The notes below the pieces were generated by a model. That model was not told where the DNA came from and searched no databases. It saw nothing but the letters and a program-made list of their open reading frames with translations. Shown in pieces: positions 28,898 through 44,920 of a stretch of DNA of 64,000 nt. The number at the start of each line of letters is the position of its first letter. Position 1 is the stretch's first letter. The position numbers and the translations under genes were made by a program. Origin of the DNA: Halomonas urumqiensis (lineage in GTDB: Bacteria; Pseudomonadota; Gammaproteobacteria; Pseudomonadales; Halomonadaceae); the NCBI RefSeq assembly GCF_003028575.1, contig NZ_PYUD01000002.1:1-64000 (forward strand). Reading direction: 5' to 3'.

Positions 28898-31414
28898 TTA
28901 GAGGGTCCGCTCGACCTTGACCTGGTCGAAGACCTCGATCTTGTCGCCGACCTGGACATCGTTGTAGTTCTTCACGCCGATGCCACACTCCATGCCGTTG
29001 CGCACTTCCTGGACGTCGTCCTTGAAGCGACGCAGCGACTCGAGTTCACCCTCGTAGATCACCACGTTGTCGCGCAGCACACGGATCTTCTTGTTGCGAT
29101 GCACGGAGCCCTCGACCACCATGCAACCGGCCACGGCACCGATCTTGGGCGCACGGAAGACGTCGCGAACCTCGGCCACGCCGACGATCTCTTCCTTCCA
29201 TTCCGGCGCCAGCATGCCGGTCATCGCCTGCTTGACCTCGTCGATCAGCTGGTAGATGACGCTGTAGTAGCGCAGGTCGAGGCCTTCGCGCTCGATAATC
29301 TCGCGTGCAGCCGCGTCGGCACGCACGTTGAAGCCCATCACGATGGCTTCGGAGGCCAGCGCCAGGTTGGCGTCGGTACCGGTGATGCCACCCACGCCGG
29401 AGGACACCACGGCCACCTTGACTTCCTCGGTGGAGAGTTCCTCCAGAGCGCCCTTGATAGCCTCGAGCGAGCCCTGCACGTCGGCCTTGAGCACGATGTT
29501 GACCTTGGCCACTTCGTCCTGGCCCATCTGGCTGAACATGTTCTCCAGCTTGGCCTTCTGCTGGCGCGCCAGGCGCACCTCGCGGTACTTGCCCTGACGG
29601 AAATTGGCGACCTCGCGGGCCTTCCTTTCGTCGGCCACGACCATGAAGTCGTCACCGGCATCGGGGGTACCGTCGAGCCCCTGGATCTCTACCGGCATCG
29701 CCGGACCCACCGATTCGACCTGCTTGCCAAGCTCGTTGGTCAGCGCGCGGACACGGCCGTAGTGCAGGCCAGCCAGCACGATGTCGCCGCGACGCAGGGT
29801 GCCGTTCTGCACCAGTACGGTGGCCACCGGGCCACGGCCCTTGTCGAGCCGCGACTCGACCACCACACCCTTGCCGGGCGCTTCGGGCACGGCCTTGAGC
29901 TCGAGCACTTCGGAGACCAGCTGGATCGCCTCGAGCAGATCCTCGATACCATCACCGGTGTGGGCCGAGACATGCACGAACTGGGTGTCACCGCCCCACT
30001 CCTCGGAGATCACGCCGTACTGCGACAGCTCGTTCTTGACGCGATCCGGATCGGCGCCCTGCTTGTCCATCTTGTTGACCGCCACCACCATGGGGACTTC
30101 AGCCGCCTTGGAGTGCTCGATCGCCTCGATGGTCTGGGGCATCACGCCATCGTCGGCGGCAACCACCAGGATGACCACGTCGGTGGCCTTGGCGCCACGC
30201 GCACGCATGGCGGTGAACGCCGCGTGACCCGGAGTATCCAGGAAGGTCACGCCGCCGTGGTCGTCCTCGACGTGGTAGGCGCCGATGTGCTGGGTGATCC
30301 CCCCCGCCTCACCGGTAGCCACCTTGGCCTTGCGGATATAGTCGAGCAGCGACGTCTTGCCGTGGTCGACGTGACCCATGACCGTGACCACCGGCGACCG
30401 GCTGATCTCATCCCCTTCGTAGGAGATACCCTCGAGCATTTCGGTCTCGAGCGCATCATCCTTGATCAGCTTGGGCGTATGGCCCATTTCCTCGACCACG
30501 ATGGCCGCGGTGTCCTGATCGATTGTCTGGTTAATGGTCACCGCGGCACCCATGTTGAACATGGCCTTGATGACTTCGTTGGCCTTGATCGACATCTTGT
30601 CGGCAAGGTCGGCAACGCTGATCGATTCGGGAATCGACACCTCGCGCACGATCGGCTGGGTCGGCTTCTGGAAACCATGCTTGCCGCCACCCTGGGAGCC
30701 ACCACGGCGGCCTCCACGGCGCTCGGCCCGCTTGACCTTCTTGCCGCCGCCACGGCGACGCTCCTCGCGATCGCCACGGTCATCGTCGTCGCGTTCATGA
30801 CGGCCTTTCTTGGCGGCCGTCTTCTTGGGCGGCGCTGTGCGACGATCCGAGCGACCTTCCTTGGGTGGCGCGGGCGGCTCGTCGGCGACCGGTTGCTCGA
30901 CCAGCTCCGGCACCGGGACCTGCGGCTCGGCGGCAGGTGCCGGCTTCTCGGCCTCACGCTTGGCGGCTTCCGCACGCTCGGCTTCCTCGGCGGCTTTCGC
31001 CTTGGCGGCCTCGGCATCACGCGCTTCCTGCTCGGCGCGAGCCTGCTGGGAATCCGCCATGTCACCCACCAGCTGACGCGGGCCGCTCTCTTCGGCGACG
31101 GGCTCCTCGGCGGGCTGATCCTCACGCTTGACGTAGGTACGCTTCTTGCGGACCTGCACCTCGATGGTCTTGCCACGCTCACCGGTCTTGATCCGGCTGC
31201 GTGTCTTGCGGGTCAAGGTGATGCGATTCTTCGCACCGGCCCCACCGCCGCCATGGCTCTTGGTGAGATGGTCGAGCAACTGACGCTTGTCCTCCTCGGA
31301 CACCGCATCGCTCTCGGACTTGTGCTCGAGCCCGGCTTCTTTCATCTGTTCCAGCAGGCGAGGCACTTCACGGCCCACCTTTGCTGCGAAATCCTTAACG
31401 GTCATCTCTGACAT
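28898..31414 (-). CDS. infB: Translation initiation factor IF-2
   Basis: GTPase that brings initiator tRNA to the 30S subunit. The 838-residue product has the N-terminal IF2N domain ([20 protein letters not shown]), a long charged Ala/Glu/Lys/Arg linker (about 100-280), the GTPase domain with [20 protein letters not shown] and NKMD, then domains 2-4. AGGAGGG precedes ATG 31414. Follows nusA in the operon. Confidence 0.97.
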   Translation of the reverse strand: MSEMTVKDFAAKVGREVPRLLEQMKEAGLEHKSESDAVSEEDKRQLLDHLTKSHGGGGAGAKNRITLTRKTRSRIKTGERGKTIEVQVRKKRTYVKREDQPAEEPVAEESGPRQLVGDMADSQQARAEQEARDAEAAKAKAAEEAERAEAAKREAEKPAPAAEPQVPVPELVEQPVADEPPAPPKEGRSDRRTAPPKKTAAKKGRHERDDDDRGDREERRRGGGKKVKRAERRGGRRGGSQGGGKHGFQKPTQPIVREVSIPESISVADLADKMSIKANEVIKAMFNMGAAVTINQTIDQDTAAIVVEEMGHTPKLIKDDALETEMLEGISYEGDEISRSPVVTVMGHVDHGKTSLLDYIRKAKVATGEAGGITQHIGAYHVEDDHGGVTFLDTPGHAAFTAMRARGAKATDVVILVVAADDGVMPQTIEAIEHSKAAEVPMVVAVNKMDKQGADPDRVKNELSQYGVISEEWGGDTQFVHVSAHTGDGIEDLLEAIQLVSEVLELKAVPEAPGKGVVVESRLDKGRGPVATVLVQNGTLRRGDIVLAGLHYGRVRALTNELGKQVESVGPAMPVEIQGLDGTPDAGDDFMVVADERKAREVANFRQGKYREVRLARQQKAKLENMFSQMGQDEVAKVNIVLKADVQGSLEAIKGALEELSTEEVKVAVVSSGVGGITGTDANLALASEAIVMGFNVRADAAAREIIEREGLDLRYYSVIYQLIDEVKQAMTGMLAPEWKEEIVGVAEVRDVFRAPKIGAVAGCMVVEGSVHRNKKIRVLRDNVVIYEGELESLRRFKDDVQEVRNGMECGIGVKNYNDVQVGDKIEVFDQVKVERTL

Positions 31415-31521
31415 TACGACCCTCCTGAGCCCGTGACCCCAATACTGTTCGCTATCGAATGCTTCATTGATCCGCCGGTCGCGGTATCACGCCATTCGCT
31501 AACGTGCGATTCGCAATCAAG

Positions 31522-33012
31522 CTATTCGTCTTCGAACCAGGGAGCACGGGCCGTCATGATCAGTGCCGCGGCGCGCCCCTCGTCCATCCCCTCGATATCC
31601 ATCAGATCATCGACGGACTGCTCGGCGAGATCTTCCATGCTGACGATCCCGCGGCTGGCCAGGATGAAGGCCAGGTGGCGCTCCATTCCCTCCATCTCCA
31701 GCAGGTCATCGGCCGGCTGGGCACCGTCGAGCTCCTCCTCGGAGGCGATCGCCAGGTTCAGCAGTTCATCCTTGGCGCGAGCGCGCAGCTCCTCGATGAG
31801 ATCCTCGTCGAACTCCTCGATCTCCAGCATCTCCTCCACCGGTACGTAAGCGACCTCTTCCAGGGAGGTAAATCCCTCTTCGACCAGCAGACGGGCGACG
31901 TCATCATCGATGTCCAGGTGCTGGATGAAGTGTTCGACCAGGCTGTCCAACTCCTGGTCACGCTTGGACTCGGCTTCATCCTCGGTCATGACGTTGATAC
32001 GCCATCCGGTAAGCTCCGAGGCCAGGCGGACGTTCTGGCCACTGCGGCCGATGGCCTGGGCCAGGTTATCCTCGGCGACCGCCACGTCCATGGCGTGGGC
32101 ATCCTCGTCGACGAGGATCGAGGCGACATCCGCCGGCGCCATGGCATTGATCACCAGTTGCGCGGGGTTGTCGTCCCACAACACGATATCCACGCGCTCG
32201 TTCTGCAGCTCCGAGGACACCGCCTGGACACGCGAACCACGCATGCCGACGCAGGCACCGACAGGGTCGATGCGGCGGTCGTTGGTCTTGACCGCGATCT
32301 TGGCGCGCGAACCCGGGTCGCGAGCCGCCCCCTTGATCTCGATGAGCTGCTCGGCGATTTCCGGCACCTCGATCTGAAACAGCTCGATGATCAGTTCCGG
32401 GCAGGTGCGCGACAGGATCAGTTGAGCGCCACGCGCCTCGGCATCGACCTTGACCAGCAATGCACGCACCCGCTCGTTCATGCGGTAGCGCTCTCCGGGA
32501 ATCATCTCGCTACGCGGCAGAAAGGCTTCAGCGTTGTCACCCAGGTCGATGATCAGGCCATCGCGCGTCGTCTTCTTGACGATACCGGCCACCAGCTCAC
32601 CTTCACGCTCGGCATAGACACGTACCACTTCGGCACGCTCGGCTTCGCGTACCTTCTGCACGATGACCTGCTTGGCGGTCTGGGCGGCAATCCGTCCGAA
32701 GTCGGCATTGTCGATCTTCTCTTCCACCACGTCACCCAGGCCCAGGGGCGGGTCACGACGCTCGGCGAAAGTGAGCTTGATCTGGGCATCCGGGCCGTCG
32801 AAGTCATCATCCTCGACGACTTCCCAGCGACGGAAGGTCTCGTAGTCGCCGGTACGACGGTCGATATGCACCCGAACACTCGCTTCTTGATCTTCGAAGC
32901 GCTTGCGTGATGCGCTGGCCAAGGCCGCTTCGACGGCCTCGAAGATCACGTCGCGCGGGACCCCCTTCTCGTTGGAGATCGCATCAACGACCGTCAAAAT
33001 CTCTTTACTCAT
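31522..33012 (-). CDS. nusA: Transcription termination/antitermination factor NusA
   Basis: Binds RNA polymerase, promoting pausing, termination and, with NusB/E/G at boxA, rRNA antitermination. The 496-residue protein has the N-terminal RNAP-binding domain, S1 and two KH domains ([14 protein letters not shown]), plus the two C-terminal acidic helix-hairpin repeats found in gammaproteobacteria. I use ATG 33012 ([17 protein letters not shown]) rather than a 17-residue upstream extension. Lies 65 bp after rimP. Confidence 0.96.
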   Translation of the reverse strand: MSKEILTVVDAISNEKGVPRDVIFEAVEAALASASRKRFEDQEASVRVHIDRRTGDYETFRRWEVVEDDDFDGPDAQIKLTFAERRDPPLGLGDVVEEKIDNADFGRIAAQTAKQVIVQKVREAERAEVVRVYAEREGELVAGIVKKTTRDGLIIDLGDNAEAFLPRSEMIPGERYRMNERVRALLVKVDAEARGAQLILSRTCPELIIELFQIEVPEIAEQLIEIKGAARDPGSRAKIAVKTNDRRIDPVGACVGMRGSRVQAVSSELQNERVDIVLWDDNPAQLVINAMAPADVASILVDEDAHAMDVAVAEDNLAQAIGRSGQNVRLASELTGWRINVMTEDEAESKRDQELDSLVEHFIQHLDIDDDVARLLVEEGFTSLEEVAYVPVEEMLEIEEFDEDLIEELRARAKDELLNLAIASEEELDGAQPADDLLEMEGMERHLAFILASRGIVSMEDLAEQSVDDLMDIEGMDEGRAAALIMTARAPWFEDE

Positions 33013-33077
33013 GCCTTTGCCTCGCCAGAAAACCTGTCCTTGAGCATCATGCTCATTCGCCAACCTCGACCAGCGGC

Positions 33078-33539
33078 CTACTCCTCGAACCTGGGCACGA
33101 CATGCGCCTGGTCGATGCCATCGATGGGGAAACAGTATTCCTCACCATCGACGTGAAGCAGCACCTCGTCGGCCTCGACTCCTGCCAGCAGGCCCTGAAA
33201 CTTGCGCCGACCCTCGAAGGGAGCACGTAGTTTCAGAGCCACATCGTGCCCCTGGTAACGCTCGAATTGATCGAGCGTGTACAGCGGCCGATCCAGGCCC
33301 GGAGAGGAAACCTCGAGGCGATATTCGCCACGCACGGGATCTTCCACATCGAGCACTGCGCCCACCTGACGGCTGACATCGGCGCAATCTTCCACGCTGA
33401 TGCCATTGTCATGATCGATGAAGATCACCAGCCGCGAGTGCTTGCCCTGGGACAGGAAATCGATGCCCCACAGCTCGAAGCCCATGGCCGAGACCACGGG
33501 TTCGATCAGCGCATGCAATGCAGCATCCTTGATTGCCAC
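33078..33539 (-). CDS. rimP: Ribosome maturation factor RimP
   Basis: 30S maturation factor. The 153-residue product has the N-terminal domain signature [19 protein letters not shown] and [21 protein letters not shown] with [15 protein letters not shown] start at GTG 33539 because TAGGAG lies just before and the family begins about 15 residues before GFEL; a frame open to 33689 would add an unrelated extension. It is downstream of the tRNA terminator, so a separate promoter in 33540-33674 is expected, although I see no strong match. Confidence 0.92.
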   Translation of the reverse strand: MAIKDAALHALIEPVVSAMGFELWGIDFLSQGKHSRLVIFIDHDNGISVEDCADVSRQVGAVLDVEDPVRGEYRLEVSSPGLDRPLYTLDQFERYQGHDVALKLRAPFEGRRKFQGLLAGVEADEVLLHVDGEEYCFPIDGIDQAHVVPRFEE

Positions 33540-33674
33540 GGAATATGCTCCTACAGCCGTTGCATCAGGCACCTGGCCGGGAGTGAACAGGAAAGACAGG
33601 TGGCTGATTGGCGTTGCCCGGAACAGTGCTCCAGGGTCATCCACTGTGAATGACGCCGTGAGCAAGCTGCTAAC

Positions 33675-33701
33675 AAAAAGCCCCTTCACAGGAAGGGGCT
33701 T
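33675..33701 (-). terminator. Terminator after the initiator tRNA
   Basis: On the minus strand AAGCCCCTTC pairs with GAAGGGGCTT over a 4-base loop and is followed by TTTGTT. It separates the tRNA-Met gene from rimP, about 85 bp after the tRNA end, as in the E. coli metY-rimP region. Confidence 0.85.
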
Positions 33702-33784
33702 TCACAAGAAACCTGTAAACCACTCCGGCTTGCTGGCGGCCCCTTCAATCGAGCCATTCGCCCGAAAGGCGCCTTGCCGGAAGA

Positions 33785-33861
<77 letters not shown>

Positions 33862-34031
33862 TCAATCTAGGTCGGTGATTCTATGCCTACCTTGCTTGTT
33901 CGTCAAGGTAAAACGCTCACCGTGCTGCCAATCCTGCGCCTGATAACCGCACCCTGCCATGTTGCTTCCACTCAATGCATCTGGCCAATATGTCCGACCA
34001 AAAAGTGACCAACAGGTGCATGCGAATCAGA

Positions 34032-34118
34032 TGGTGCCGAAGGCGGGACTTGAACCCGCACGACCGTAAGGTCACTACCCCCTCAAGATAGCGTGTCTAC
34101 CAATTCCACCACTTCGGC
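34032..34118 (-). tRNA. leuU: tRNA-Leu (GAG)
   Basis: 87 nt class II tRNA with encoded CCA, long variable arm (GTGACCTTACGGTCGT) and anticodon GAG in the loop CTTGAGG. T-loop GGTTCAAGTCC is canonical. It stands between secG and the initiator tRNA, the position of E. coli leuU. Confidence 0.95.
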
Positions 34119-34146
34119 ATCGGGGAGGCCGGGAAATGCCGCGAAC

Positions 34147-34506
34147 TCAGTCGCTGCTTTCCTCCAGCACTGGCGCGGTATTATCCACACCTTGCTCGCT
34201 ATCGTCAAGCGTTGGAACGTTGCGCTGCTGCTCGATCAAGCGTGAGTCGGGAATGCCCGCTTCGGGCGCCTGCCCCGCCTGGGACGCGAACCATGCCAGG
34301 GTCAAGGAGGTGGCGAAGAAACTCGCCGCCAGCACCGCGGTGAACTTGGCGAGAAAACCACCGGTTCCGCGCGAGCCGAACACGGTCTGGGAGGCACCGC
34401 CACCAAAGGCAGCGCCCGCTTCGGCGCCCTTGCCCTGCTGCAACAGGATCAGGGCGACCAGGGCGATGGCGATCGCCACATGGGTCATGAGAATGGCAAC
34501 TTGCAT
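34147..34506 (-). CDS. secG: Protein translocase subunit SecG
   Basis: Small SecYEG subunit in the inner membrane. The 119-residue product has two membrane helices and between them the diagnostic LLQQGKGAEAGAAFGGGASQTVFGSRGTGGFLAK loop (seen in parts); an acidic, low-complexity tail follows. Four bases after tpiA. Confidence 0.95.
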   Translation of the reverse strand: MQVAILMTHVAIAIALVALILLQQGKGAEAGAAFGGGASQTVFGSRGTGGFLAKFTAVLAASFFATSLTLAWFASQAGQAPEAGIPDSRLIEQQRNVPTLDDSEQGVDNTAPVLEESSD

Positions 34507-34510
34507 GGTT

Positions 34511-35260
34511 TCAACCTGCTGACTGGCAAATGGCTAGGAAATCGTCGACCTTGAGCGATGCTCCGCCCACCAGGCCGCCGTCGATATCTGGCTGGGCTAG
34601 CAATTCCGCGGCATTGTCCGCCTTCATGCTGCCGCCGTAGAGGAGGCGCATCCCCTCGGCCAGGGTCTGATCATAACGCGCCAGGCACGCACGGATCGCC
34701 GCATGAACCGCCTGGGCCTGAGCGGGGCTTGCGGTCCGCCCCGTGCCGATGGCCCATACCGGCTCATAGGCTACCACCACACGCGCGCGCTGCTGGGCCG
34801 ACAAGGCGTCGAATACCGCCTCGAGTTGACCCAGCACTACCACCTCGGTGCGCTCGGCTTCGCGTTCCTCGAGGGTTTCGCCGACGCACAGCACCGGTAC
34901 CAGGTCGGCCGCGAGTGCCGCCTCCACCCGCGCCAGCACGGCGGCATCGTCCTCGCCGAACAGCGTGCGGCGTTCGGAGTGGCCCACCAATACATAACGT
35001 ACCGCGAAGTCGGCCAGCATGGCCGCGCTGACTTCACCAGTGAACGCCCCCGATGGCTGGTCACTCAGCGTCTGCGCACCGATAGCGACCGGCGTGCCGT
35101 CGAATGCACGTGCGGCGTCACCCAGGTAGGGAAAGGGCACCATCAGCGCCACATCGATGCCCGCCGGCAGCGGGGCTCGGGCAAAGGACTCGCCAAAGCT
35201 TTCGACAAGCGCCATTGACCCGTTCATTTTCCAGTTGCCGGCAATCAGCGGGGTACGCAT
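34511..35260 (-). CDS. tpiA: Triose-phosphate isomerase
   Basis: Interconverts dihydroxyacetone phosphate and glyceraldehyde 3-phosphate. The 249-residue TIM barrel has NWKMNG (Lys catalytic base region), GHSERR, AYEPVWAIGTGRTASP (catalytic Glu) and YGGSMKADNA. GAGGACA precedes the ATG. The glmM-tpiA-secG order is conserved in pseudomonads. Confidence 0.97.
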   Translation of the reverse strand: MRTPLIAGNWKMNGSMALVESFGESFARAPLPAGIDVALMVPFPYLGDAARAFDGTPVAIGAQTLSDQPSGAFTGEVSAAMLADFAVRYVLVGHSERRTLFGEDDAAVLARVEAALAADLVPVLCVGETLEEREAERTEVVVLGQLEAVFDALSAQQRARVVVAYEPVWAIGTGRTASPAQAQAVHAAIRACLARYDQTLAEGMRLLYGGSMKADNAAELLAQPDIDGGLVGGASLKVDDFLAICQSAG

Positions 35261-35352
35261 GAAGTGTCCTCTTTCAAGGTGGTGCGAAATGGTATAGGAG
35301 CGGCCCTGTCAAGACAACCAACAGGGCACAAGCAATCGCCAGCGAGAGGTGG

Positions 35353-36708
35353 TCAGTCGAGCAGCGCTTCAACTTCACGGGCCAGACGCCGGGCCAAGCC
35401 CTCGACATCGAGATGCGGGCGACCCTCCACCATCACCCGTATCAGCGGCTCCGTGCCCGAGGGGCGCAGCAGTACCCGGCCCTGGTCGCCAAGCTCTGCT
35501 TCCACATCGGCCACCGCGCTCTGCAACTCAGGCATGTCCATCACTGCCTTGGCCTGGGTGCCGGGCGTCAGCCGCACGTTGACCAGTACCTGGGGCGCCT
35601 TTTCAAGACCGGCCAACAAACGCGCCAATGTCTGGCCTTCGCGAATCATGATCGCCAGGACCTGCAGCGCCGAGACGATGCCATCGCCGGTGGTCTGTAC
35701 ATGGCCGCAGACGATATGGCCCGAGGATTCGCCACCGAGCTGCCAACCATTCGCCGCCAGGCGTTCCATGACGTAGCGGTCGCCCACCTTGGCACGCTCG
35801 AAGGGTATTCCCATGCCTTCCAATGCCGCGGCGAGGCCGAAGTTGGACATCAGGGTGCCGACCACGCCACCGCCCAGCTCGCCGCGCGCATGGCGGTCGC
35901 GGGCGATCAGATAGAGAATGTCGTCGCCGTCGATCTCGCGGCCATCGGCATCCACCAGCAGCACGCGGTCGCCATCGCCATCGAAGGCCACGCCGAGATC
36001 CGCGCCCTGCTGGATCACCGCCGCACGCAACGCCGCGGGGTGAGTGGAGCCCACTTCCTGGTTGATGTTGAGGCCATCTGGGCTTGCACCGATCAGGCTG
36101 ACCTCGGCGCCCAGCTCGCGAAACACGCTGGGGGCGATGTGGTAGGTGGCACCATGGGCGCAGTCGAGCACCACCTTCAAGCCGCGCAGGCTGACCCGGT
36201 CGGGGACGGTCGACTTGCAAAACTCGATGTAGCGGCCAGCGGCGTCGTCGATGCGCGTCGCCTTGCCGAGTACGTGGGCGGCCACGGTGGTCAGCGGCTC
36301 GTCAAGCATCGCCTCGATGCGCTCTTCGATCGCGTCGCCGAGCTTGGCGCCTTCGCTTGAGAAGAACTTGATGCCGTTGTCGGCAAAGGGGTTATGCGAC
36401 GCCGAAATGACAATACCGGCATCGGCACGGAAAGTACGGGTCAGATAGGCGATCCCCGGCGTCGGCATCGGCCCGAGCAGCGCCACGTCGACACCGGCCG
36501 CCGAAAGCCCGGACTCCAGGGCCGATTCGAACATGTAGCCGGAAATCCGCGTGTCCTTGCCGATCAACACGCGGTGAGGCCGCTGCTCATTATCATTGAC
36601 CAGCACGCGGCCGGTCGCCCAGCCAAGCTTGAGCATGAAATCGGCGGTGATCGGTGGCTCACCCACGGTGCCGCGAATGCCATCGGTGCCAAAGTAGCGT
36701 CTTGTCAT
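35353..36708 (-). CDS. glmM: Phosphoglucosamine mutase
   Basis: Converts glucosamine 6-phosphate to glucosamine 1-phosphate for peptidoglycan and LPS. The 451-residue product has [13 protein letters not shown], the phosphoserine loop [16 protein letters not shown], the metal loop [11 protein letters not shown] and GESSGH. Start at ATG 36708, which overlaps the folP stop by one base as TGATG. Confidence 0.96.
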   Translation of the reverse strand: MTRRYFGTDGIRGTVGEPPITADFMLKLGWATGRVLVNDNEQRPHRVLIGKDTRISGYMFESALESGLSAAGVDVALLGPMPTPGIAYLTRTFRADAGIVISASHNPFADNGIKFFSSEGAKLGDAIEERIEAMLDEPLTTVAAHVLGKATRIDDAAGRYIEFCKSTVPDRVSLRGLKVVLDCAHGATYHIAPSVFRELGAEVSLIGASPDGLNINQEVGSTHPAALRAAVIQQGADLGVAFDGDGDRVLLVDADGREIDGDDILYLIARDRHARGELGGGVVGTLMSNFGLAAALEGMGIPFERAKVGDRYVMERLAANGWQLGGESSGHIVCGHVQTTGDGIVSALQVLAIMIREGQTLARLLAGLEKAPQVLVNVRLTPGTQAKAVMDMPELQSAVADVEAELGDQGRVLLRPSGTEPLIRVMVEGRPHLDVEGLARRLAREVEALLD

Positions 36709-37562
36709 CAGCAACCTTCCTTGAGTACGGCCCATGTCATGTTCACCGCATCCACGTTGGGGCCAACGTCATGGACACGCAGAATCTTCGCGCCTCGCTC
36801 GACGGCCAGCGCCGTGAGCGCAAGCCCACCGGAAAGCCGCTCTTCCACCGGGCGCGCCAACACCTTGCCAATCATGCTCTTGCGGGACATGCCCACCAGC
36901 AATGGCAGATCGAGCTGCGCCAGGCGCTCCATTCGGTTGAGCAGGCGCAGGTTATGCTCCACGCTCTTGCCGAAGCCGAAACCGGGGTCGACCAGCAACC
37001 GTTCACGCCGCAGGCCCGCCGCTTCACACTGCGCCACGCGGGTGGCGAGATAGTCGAATACGGCGTCTTCGACAGGCACATCATAGCGAGGCGCTTCCTG
37101 CATGTCGCGAGGCTCGCCCTGCCGGTGCATCACACAGACCGGGAGCCCCGTGCCAACCGCCGCCGTCAACGCCCCTTCATGCTCCAGGGCACGCACGTCG
37201 TTGAGCATTCCAGCCCCCAGTGCCGCGGCTTCACGCATCACCACGGGGCAACTGGTATCCACCGAGACCAGCGCGTCGAGTTCACGCACCAGTGCCTCGA
37301 CAACCGGCGCGACTCGCTCGAGCTCGTCCGCCGAACTTACCGGCTCGGCCCCTGGGCGCGTCGATTCACCGCCCACATCGATGATTGCCGCCCCTTCGGC
37401 AAGCATCCGCTCGGCATGGCGCAGCGCATCATCGCGGGCCACATGGCGGCCACCATCGGAGAAGGAATCAGGGGTAACGTTGAGGATCCCCATGACGCGG
37501 GGGTAGGACAGATCGAGCCGATGCCGGCCACACATCAGGGAAGCGCTAGTTTCGTTCATCAT
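36708..37562 (-). CDS. folP: Dihydropteroate synthase
   Basis: Joins p-aminobenzoate to the pterin pyrophosphate made by FolK; target of sulfonamides. The 284-residue TIM barrel has [26 protein letters not shown] and [13 protein letters not shown]. Between ftsH and glmM as in E. coli and Pseudomonas. Confidence 0.96.
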   Translation of the reverse strand: MMNETSASLMCGRHRLDLSYPRVMGILNVTPDSFSDGGRHVARDDALRHAERMLAEGAAIIDVGGESTRPGAEPVSSADELERVAPVVEALVRELDALVSVDTSCPVVMREAAALGAGMLNDVRALEHEGALTAAVGTGLPVCVMHRQGEPRDMQEAPRYDVPVEDAVFDYLATRVAQCEAAGLRRERLLVDPGFGFGKSVEHNLRLLNRMERLAQLDLPLLVGMSRKSMIGKVLARPVEERLSGGLALTALAVERGAKILRVHDVGPNVDAVNMTWAVLKEGC

Positions 37563-37593
37563 CAGTCATTCTTTCAGCGGCACTTAACGTCGA

Positions 37594-37613
37594 AGGCGCC
37601 CCGAGGGGCGCCT
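37594..37613 (-). terminator. Hairpin between ftsH and folP
   Basis: AGGCGCCCC and GGGGCGCCT form a 9-bp stem with a two-base loop in the 87-bp gap. T-rich sequence (GTCTTT) follows on the plus side, only TTCGACGTT on the minus side, so it is probably a partial terminator for the ftsH transcript or an RNA-stabilising structure. Confidence 0.55.
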
Positions 37614-37649
37614 GTCTTTCACAAAGCGGCCTTTCATTAAAGGGCAAGT

Positions 37650-39641
<1,992 letters not shown>

Positions 39642-39846
39642 GTCGTTCAAGGGACTACCCTCAATATCAATAATCTGTCGGCCAAATGTGCCTAGCACAT
39701 TCGACACTACATGAGCGGCCCTCGTTCGGCCACTGTCCCCACTGTCCCTCAGACATACTGTGACACAGTCGAGCCACGCTGTCCGGCAATCGGGTCGTTA
39801 GGCCCGGGCTATCATTCCAATCCGCACCGCGGCGGAACGCATCGAA

Positions 39847-40527
39847 TCAACCCAGAAAGCCCTCGGCCAGCAGGTAGACCTCGCGCGAACGCGCCCGCGA
39901 GGCCCCTGGCTTGCGGGTCACCACCCGCTTGAAGCTGCCACGCAGCTCCTTGAAATACTCGTCGAACCCCTCCCCCTGAAACACCTTGGCAAGAAAGCAA
40001 CCGCCGGGGGACAGGGTCTGGCGGGCCAGATCGAGCGCCAGTTCCACCAGATACATCGCCTGAGGCTGATCGATGGCCGCCATACCACTCATATTGGGGG
40101 CCATGTCCGACATCACAAGGTCTACGGGGCGCTCGCCCAGCCGGGCAAGGATCGCGTCGAGCACGGCATCCTCGGTAAAATCGCCCTGAATGAAGTCGAC
40201 CCCGGCCAACGCGTCCATTTCCAGGATGTCGGAGGCGATGACGATACCGTCGCTGCCGACCTTCTCCGCCGCCACCTGGCTCCAGCCACCGGGTGCCGCG
40301 CCAAGGTCAATAAGCGTCATGCCACGGCGGAATAGCCGATCCTTCTCGTCGAGCTCGAGCAGCTTGTAGCTGGCACGGCTGCGATAACCGTCCTGCCAGG
40401 AGCGCTGCACATACTGATCGTCGAAATGCTCCTTCAGCCAGCCCTTGCTGGTCTTGCTGGTGGCGTTCTTGCCAGCGGAGGATTTGCCTTGAGATTGGGC
40501 TGGAGAGTCAGAGCGGGAACGAGCCAC
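39847..40527 (-). CDS. rlmE: 23S rRNA (U2552) 2'-O-methyltransferase
   Basis: Methylates U2552 in the A-loop of 23S rRNA and is heat-inducible in E. coli. The 226-residue product has [34 protein letters not shown], the SAM motif [15 protein letters not shown] and the catalytic Lys-Asp-Lys set (YKLLE, SDMAPN, KVFQGEG). Start taken at GTG 40527 after AGGTATGCC; the frame is open further upstream but lacks family similarity. Divergent from yhbY. Confidence 0.93.
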   Translation of the reverse strand: MARSRSDSPAQSQGKSSAGKNATSKTSKGWLKEHFDDQYVQRSWQDGYRSRASYKLLELDEKDRLFRRGMTLIDLGAAPGGWSQVAAEKVGSDGIVIASDILEMDALAGVDFIQGDFTEDAVLDAILARLGERPVDLVMSDMAPNMSGMAAIDQPQAMYLVELALDLARQTLSPGGCFLAKVFQGEGFDEYFKELRGSFKRVVTRKPGASRARSREVYLLAEGFLG

Positions 40528-40679
40528 GGCATACCTGTATTGAGCTGATGCGGTGTGAAGAAGACGGTGCGGCACACTGACTGTGTCTAGACAGGGAACA
40601 GATGGACGTGCGGATTGTCGGTGGCGGCATTTAGCCGTACCATGGCTGGCTGCGCGCAACCAGGAAGACGCAAGATACC

Positions 40680-41006
40680 ATGAGCTTGTCACCGGCACAA
40701 AAGAAAGCATTTCGCAGCACCGGCCACCACCTCAACCCGGTGGTGATGGTCTCCGAGAACGGCATCTCCGAGGGTGTGCTGGCGGAACTCGACCGCGCAC
40801 TCACCGACCACGAACTGATCAAGATCAAGCTCGCCCTGCCGGAACGCGACGATCGTCGCGCCATGCTGGAAGAGCTGGTGGCGGCGAGTGGCGCCGAACT
40901 GGTACAGACGATCGGCAAGATGGCGCTGCTTTACCGTCGCAACCCCCAGGTCAACCCGAAGCTCTCCAACGTCAAACGCTTCGAAGGGCATCACGGCCGC
41001 CACTGA
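40680..41006 (+). CDS. yhbY: Ribosome-associated CRM-domain protein YhbY
   Basis: The 108-residue CRS1-YhbY RNA-binding protein associates with pre-50S particles. Visible: the GxxG-type loop region and [14 protein letters not shown] ... [12 protein letters not shown] core, with [22 protein letters not shown] at the start in parts. Opposite in direction to its neighbours rlmE and greA, as in many gammaproteobacteria. Confidence 0.93.
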   Translation: MSLSPAQKKAFRSTGHHLNPVVMVSENGISEGVLAELDRALTDHELIKIKLALPERDDRRAMLEELVAASGAELVQTIGKMALLYRRNPQVNPKLSNVKRFEGHHGRH

Positions 41007-41024
41007 TACAGCGCGCTTCGCGCG

Positions 41025-41043
41025 AGCTGGAAGCTGGAAGCTG
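41025..41043 (+). repeat. Heptad repeat, left arm (AGCTGGA x2)
   Basis: AGCTGGA twice then AGCTG, preceded by the palindromic GCGCGCTTCGCGCG just after the yhbY stop. About 31 bases align with the element after the thiolase with three differences, so both are copies of one repeat. Confidence 0.78.
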
Positions 41044-41053
41044 CTTAATGCTA

Positions 41054-41090
41054 ATCGCCCCCACGGCCTTGCCATGGGGGCGATTTTTCT
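41054..41090 (+). terminator. yhbY terminator
   Basis: ATCGCCCCCA and TGGGGGCGAT form a 10-bp stem with an 11-base loop, followed by TTTTCTT on the plus strand. It may also slow the convergent greA transcript. Confidence 0.85.
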
Positions 41091-41097
41091 TCCGACT

Positions 41098-41133
41098 TCA
41101 AGCTTCCAGGCGCGAAGCGCCGCTCTTCCAGCT
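41098..41133 (+). repeat. Heptad repeat, right arm with internal palindrome
   Basis: TCAAGCT and TCCAGG-type heptads (41098-41110) are followed by palindromic GGCGCGAAGCGCC and a final TCCAGCT (41127-41133), all inverted relative to the left arm. It ends five bases before the greA stop. Confidence 0.65.
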
Positions 41134-41137
41134 TGGG

Positions 41138-41610
41138 TTACAGGTGCTCCACCCCGCCGATCTCGTATTCGACGCTGCCACCTGGGGTCTTTACCACCAC
41201 CACATCACCCTCTTCCTTGCCGATCAGCGCGCGGGCGATCGGTGAAGTGACGGAGATACGGCCCGACTTGATGTTGGCTTCGTCCTCGCCAACGATGCGG
41301 TACTTGACCTCTTCATCGGTGTCGAGGTTGATCAGCTCGACGGTGACGCCAAAAATCACCTTGCCGGTACGCGGCAGCTTCGTGACATCGATCACCTGGG
41401 CATTGGAGAGCTTGCCTTCGATCTCCTGGATACGCCCTTCGATGAAGCCTTGTTGCTCACGCGCGGCATGATACTCGGCATTTTCCTTGAGATCGCCGTG
41501 CTCGCGGGCCTCGGCGATGGCGGCGATCACCTGGGGGCGCGCCTCGCTCTTGAGCTGCTCGAGCTCACGGCGCAGGCTCGCCTCACCGGCAACGGTCATC
41601 GGGACCTTGT

Positions 41611-41614
<4 letters not shown>
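41138..41614 (-). CDS. greA: Transcription elongation factor GreA
   Basis: Rescues backtracked RNA polymerase by stimulating transcript cleavage. The 158-residue protein has the coiled coil ending [22 protein letters not shown] (tip acidic residues in the loop) and the C-terminal FKBP-like domain with [17 protein letters not shown] 41614 after GGAGCTGG; overlaps the carB stop by 4 bp, so coupled to carB as in Pseudomonas. Confidence 0.96.
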
Positions 41615-44856
<3,242 letters not shown>

Positions 44857-44920
44857 GGTGCTTCCCGCAAATATAGGTGACGAATGGTGACGATTGTCCG
44901 GCGATACCCCAAGCTCAGGG

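Noticed and set aside
28595..31411. 938-codon open frame on the plus strand, antisense to infB
   Set aside because: It mirrors infB codon for codon; high-GC genes with biased third positions leave long antisense frames. The product is a low-complexity His/Leu/Asp-rich protein with no family character.
39721..39780. Repeated ACTGTCCC and ACTGTGACACAGT before ftsH as a heat-shock or SOS site
   Set aside because: No sigma-32 -35/-10 pair found in the 205-bp gap and the LexA-like spacing is wrong.
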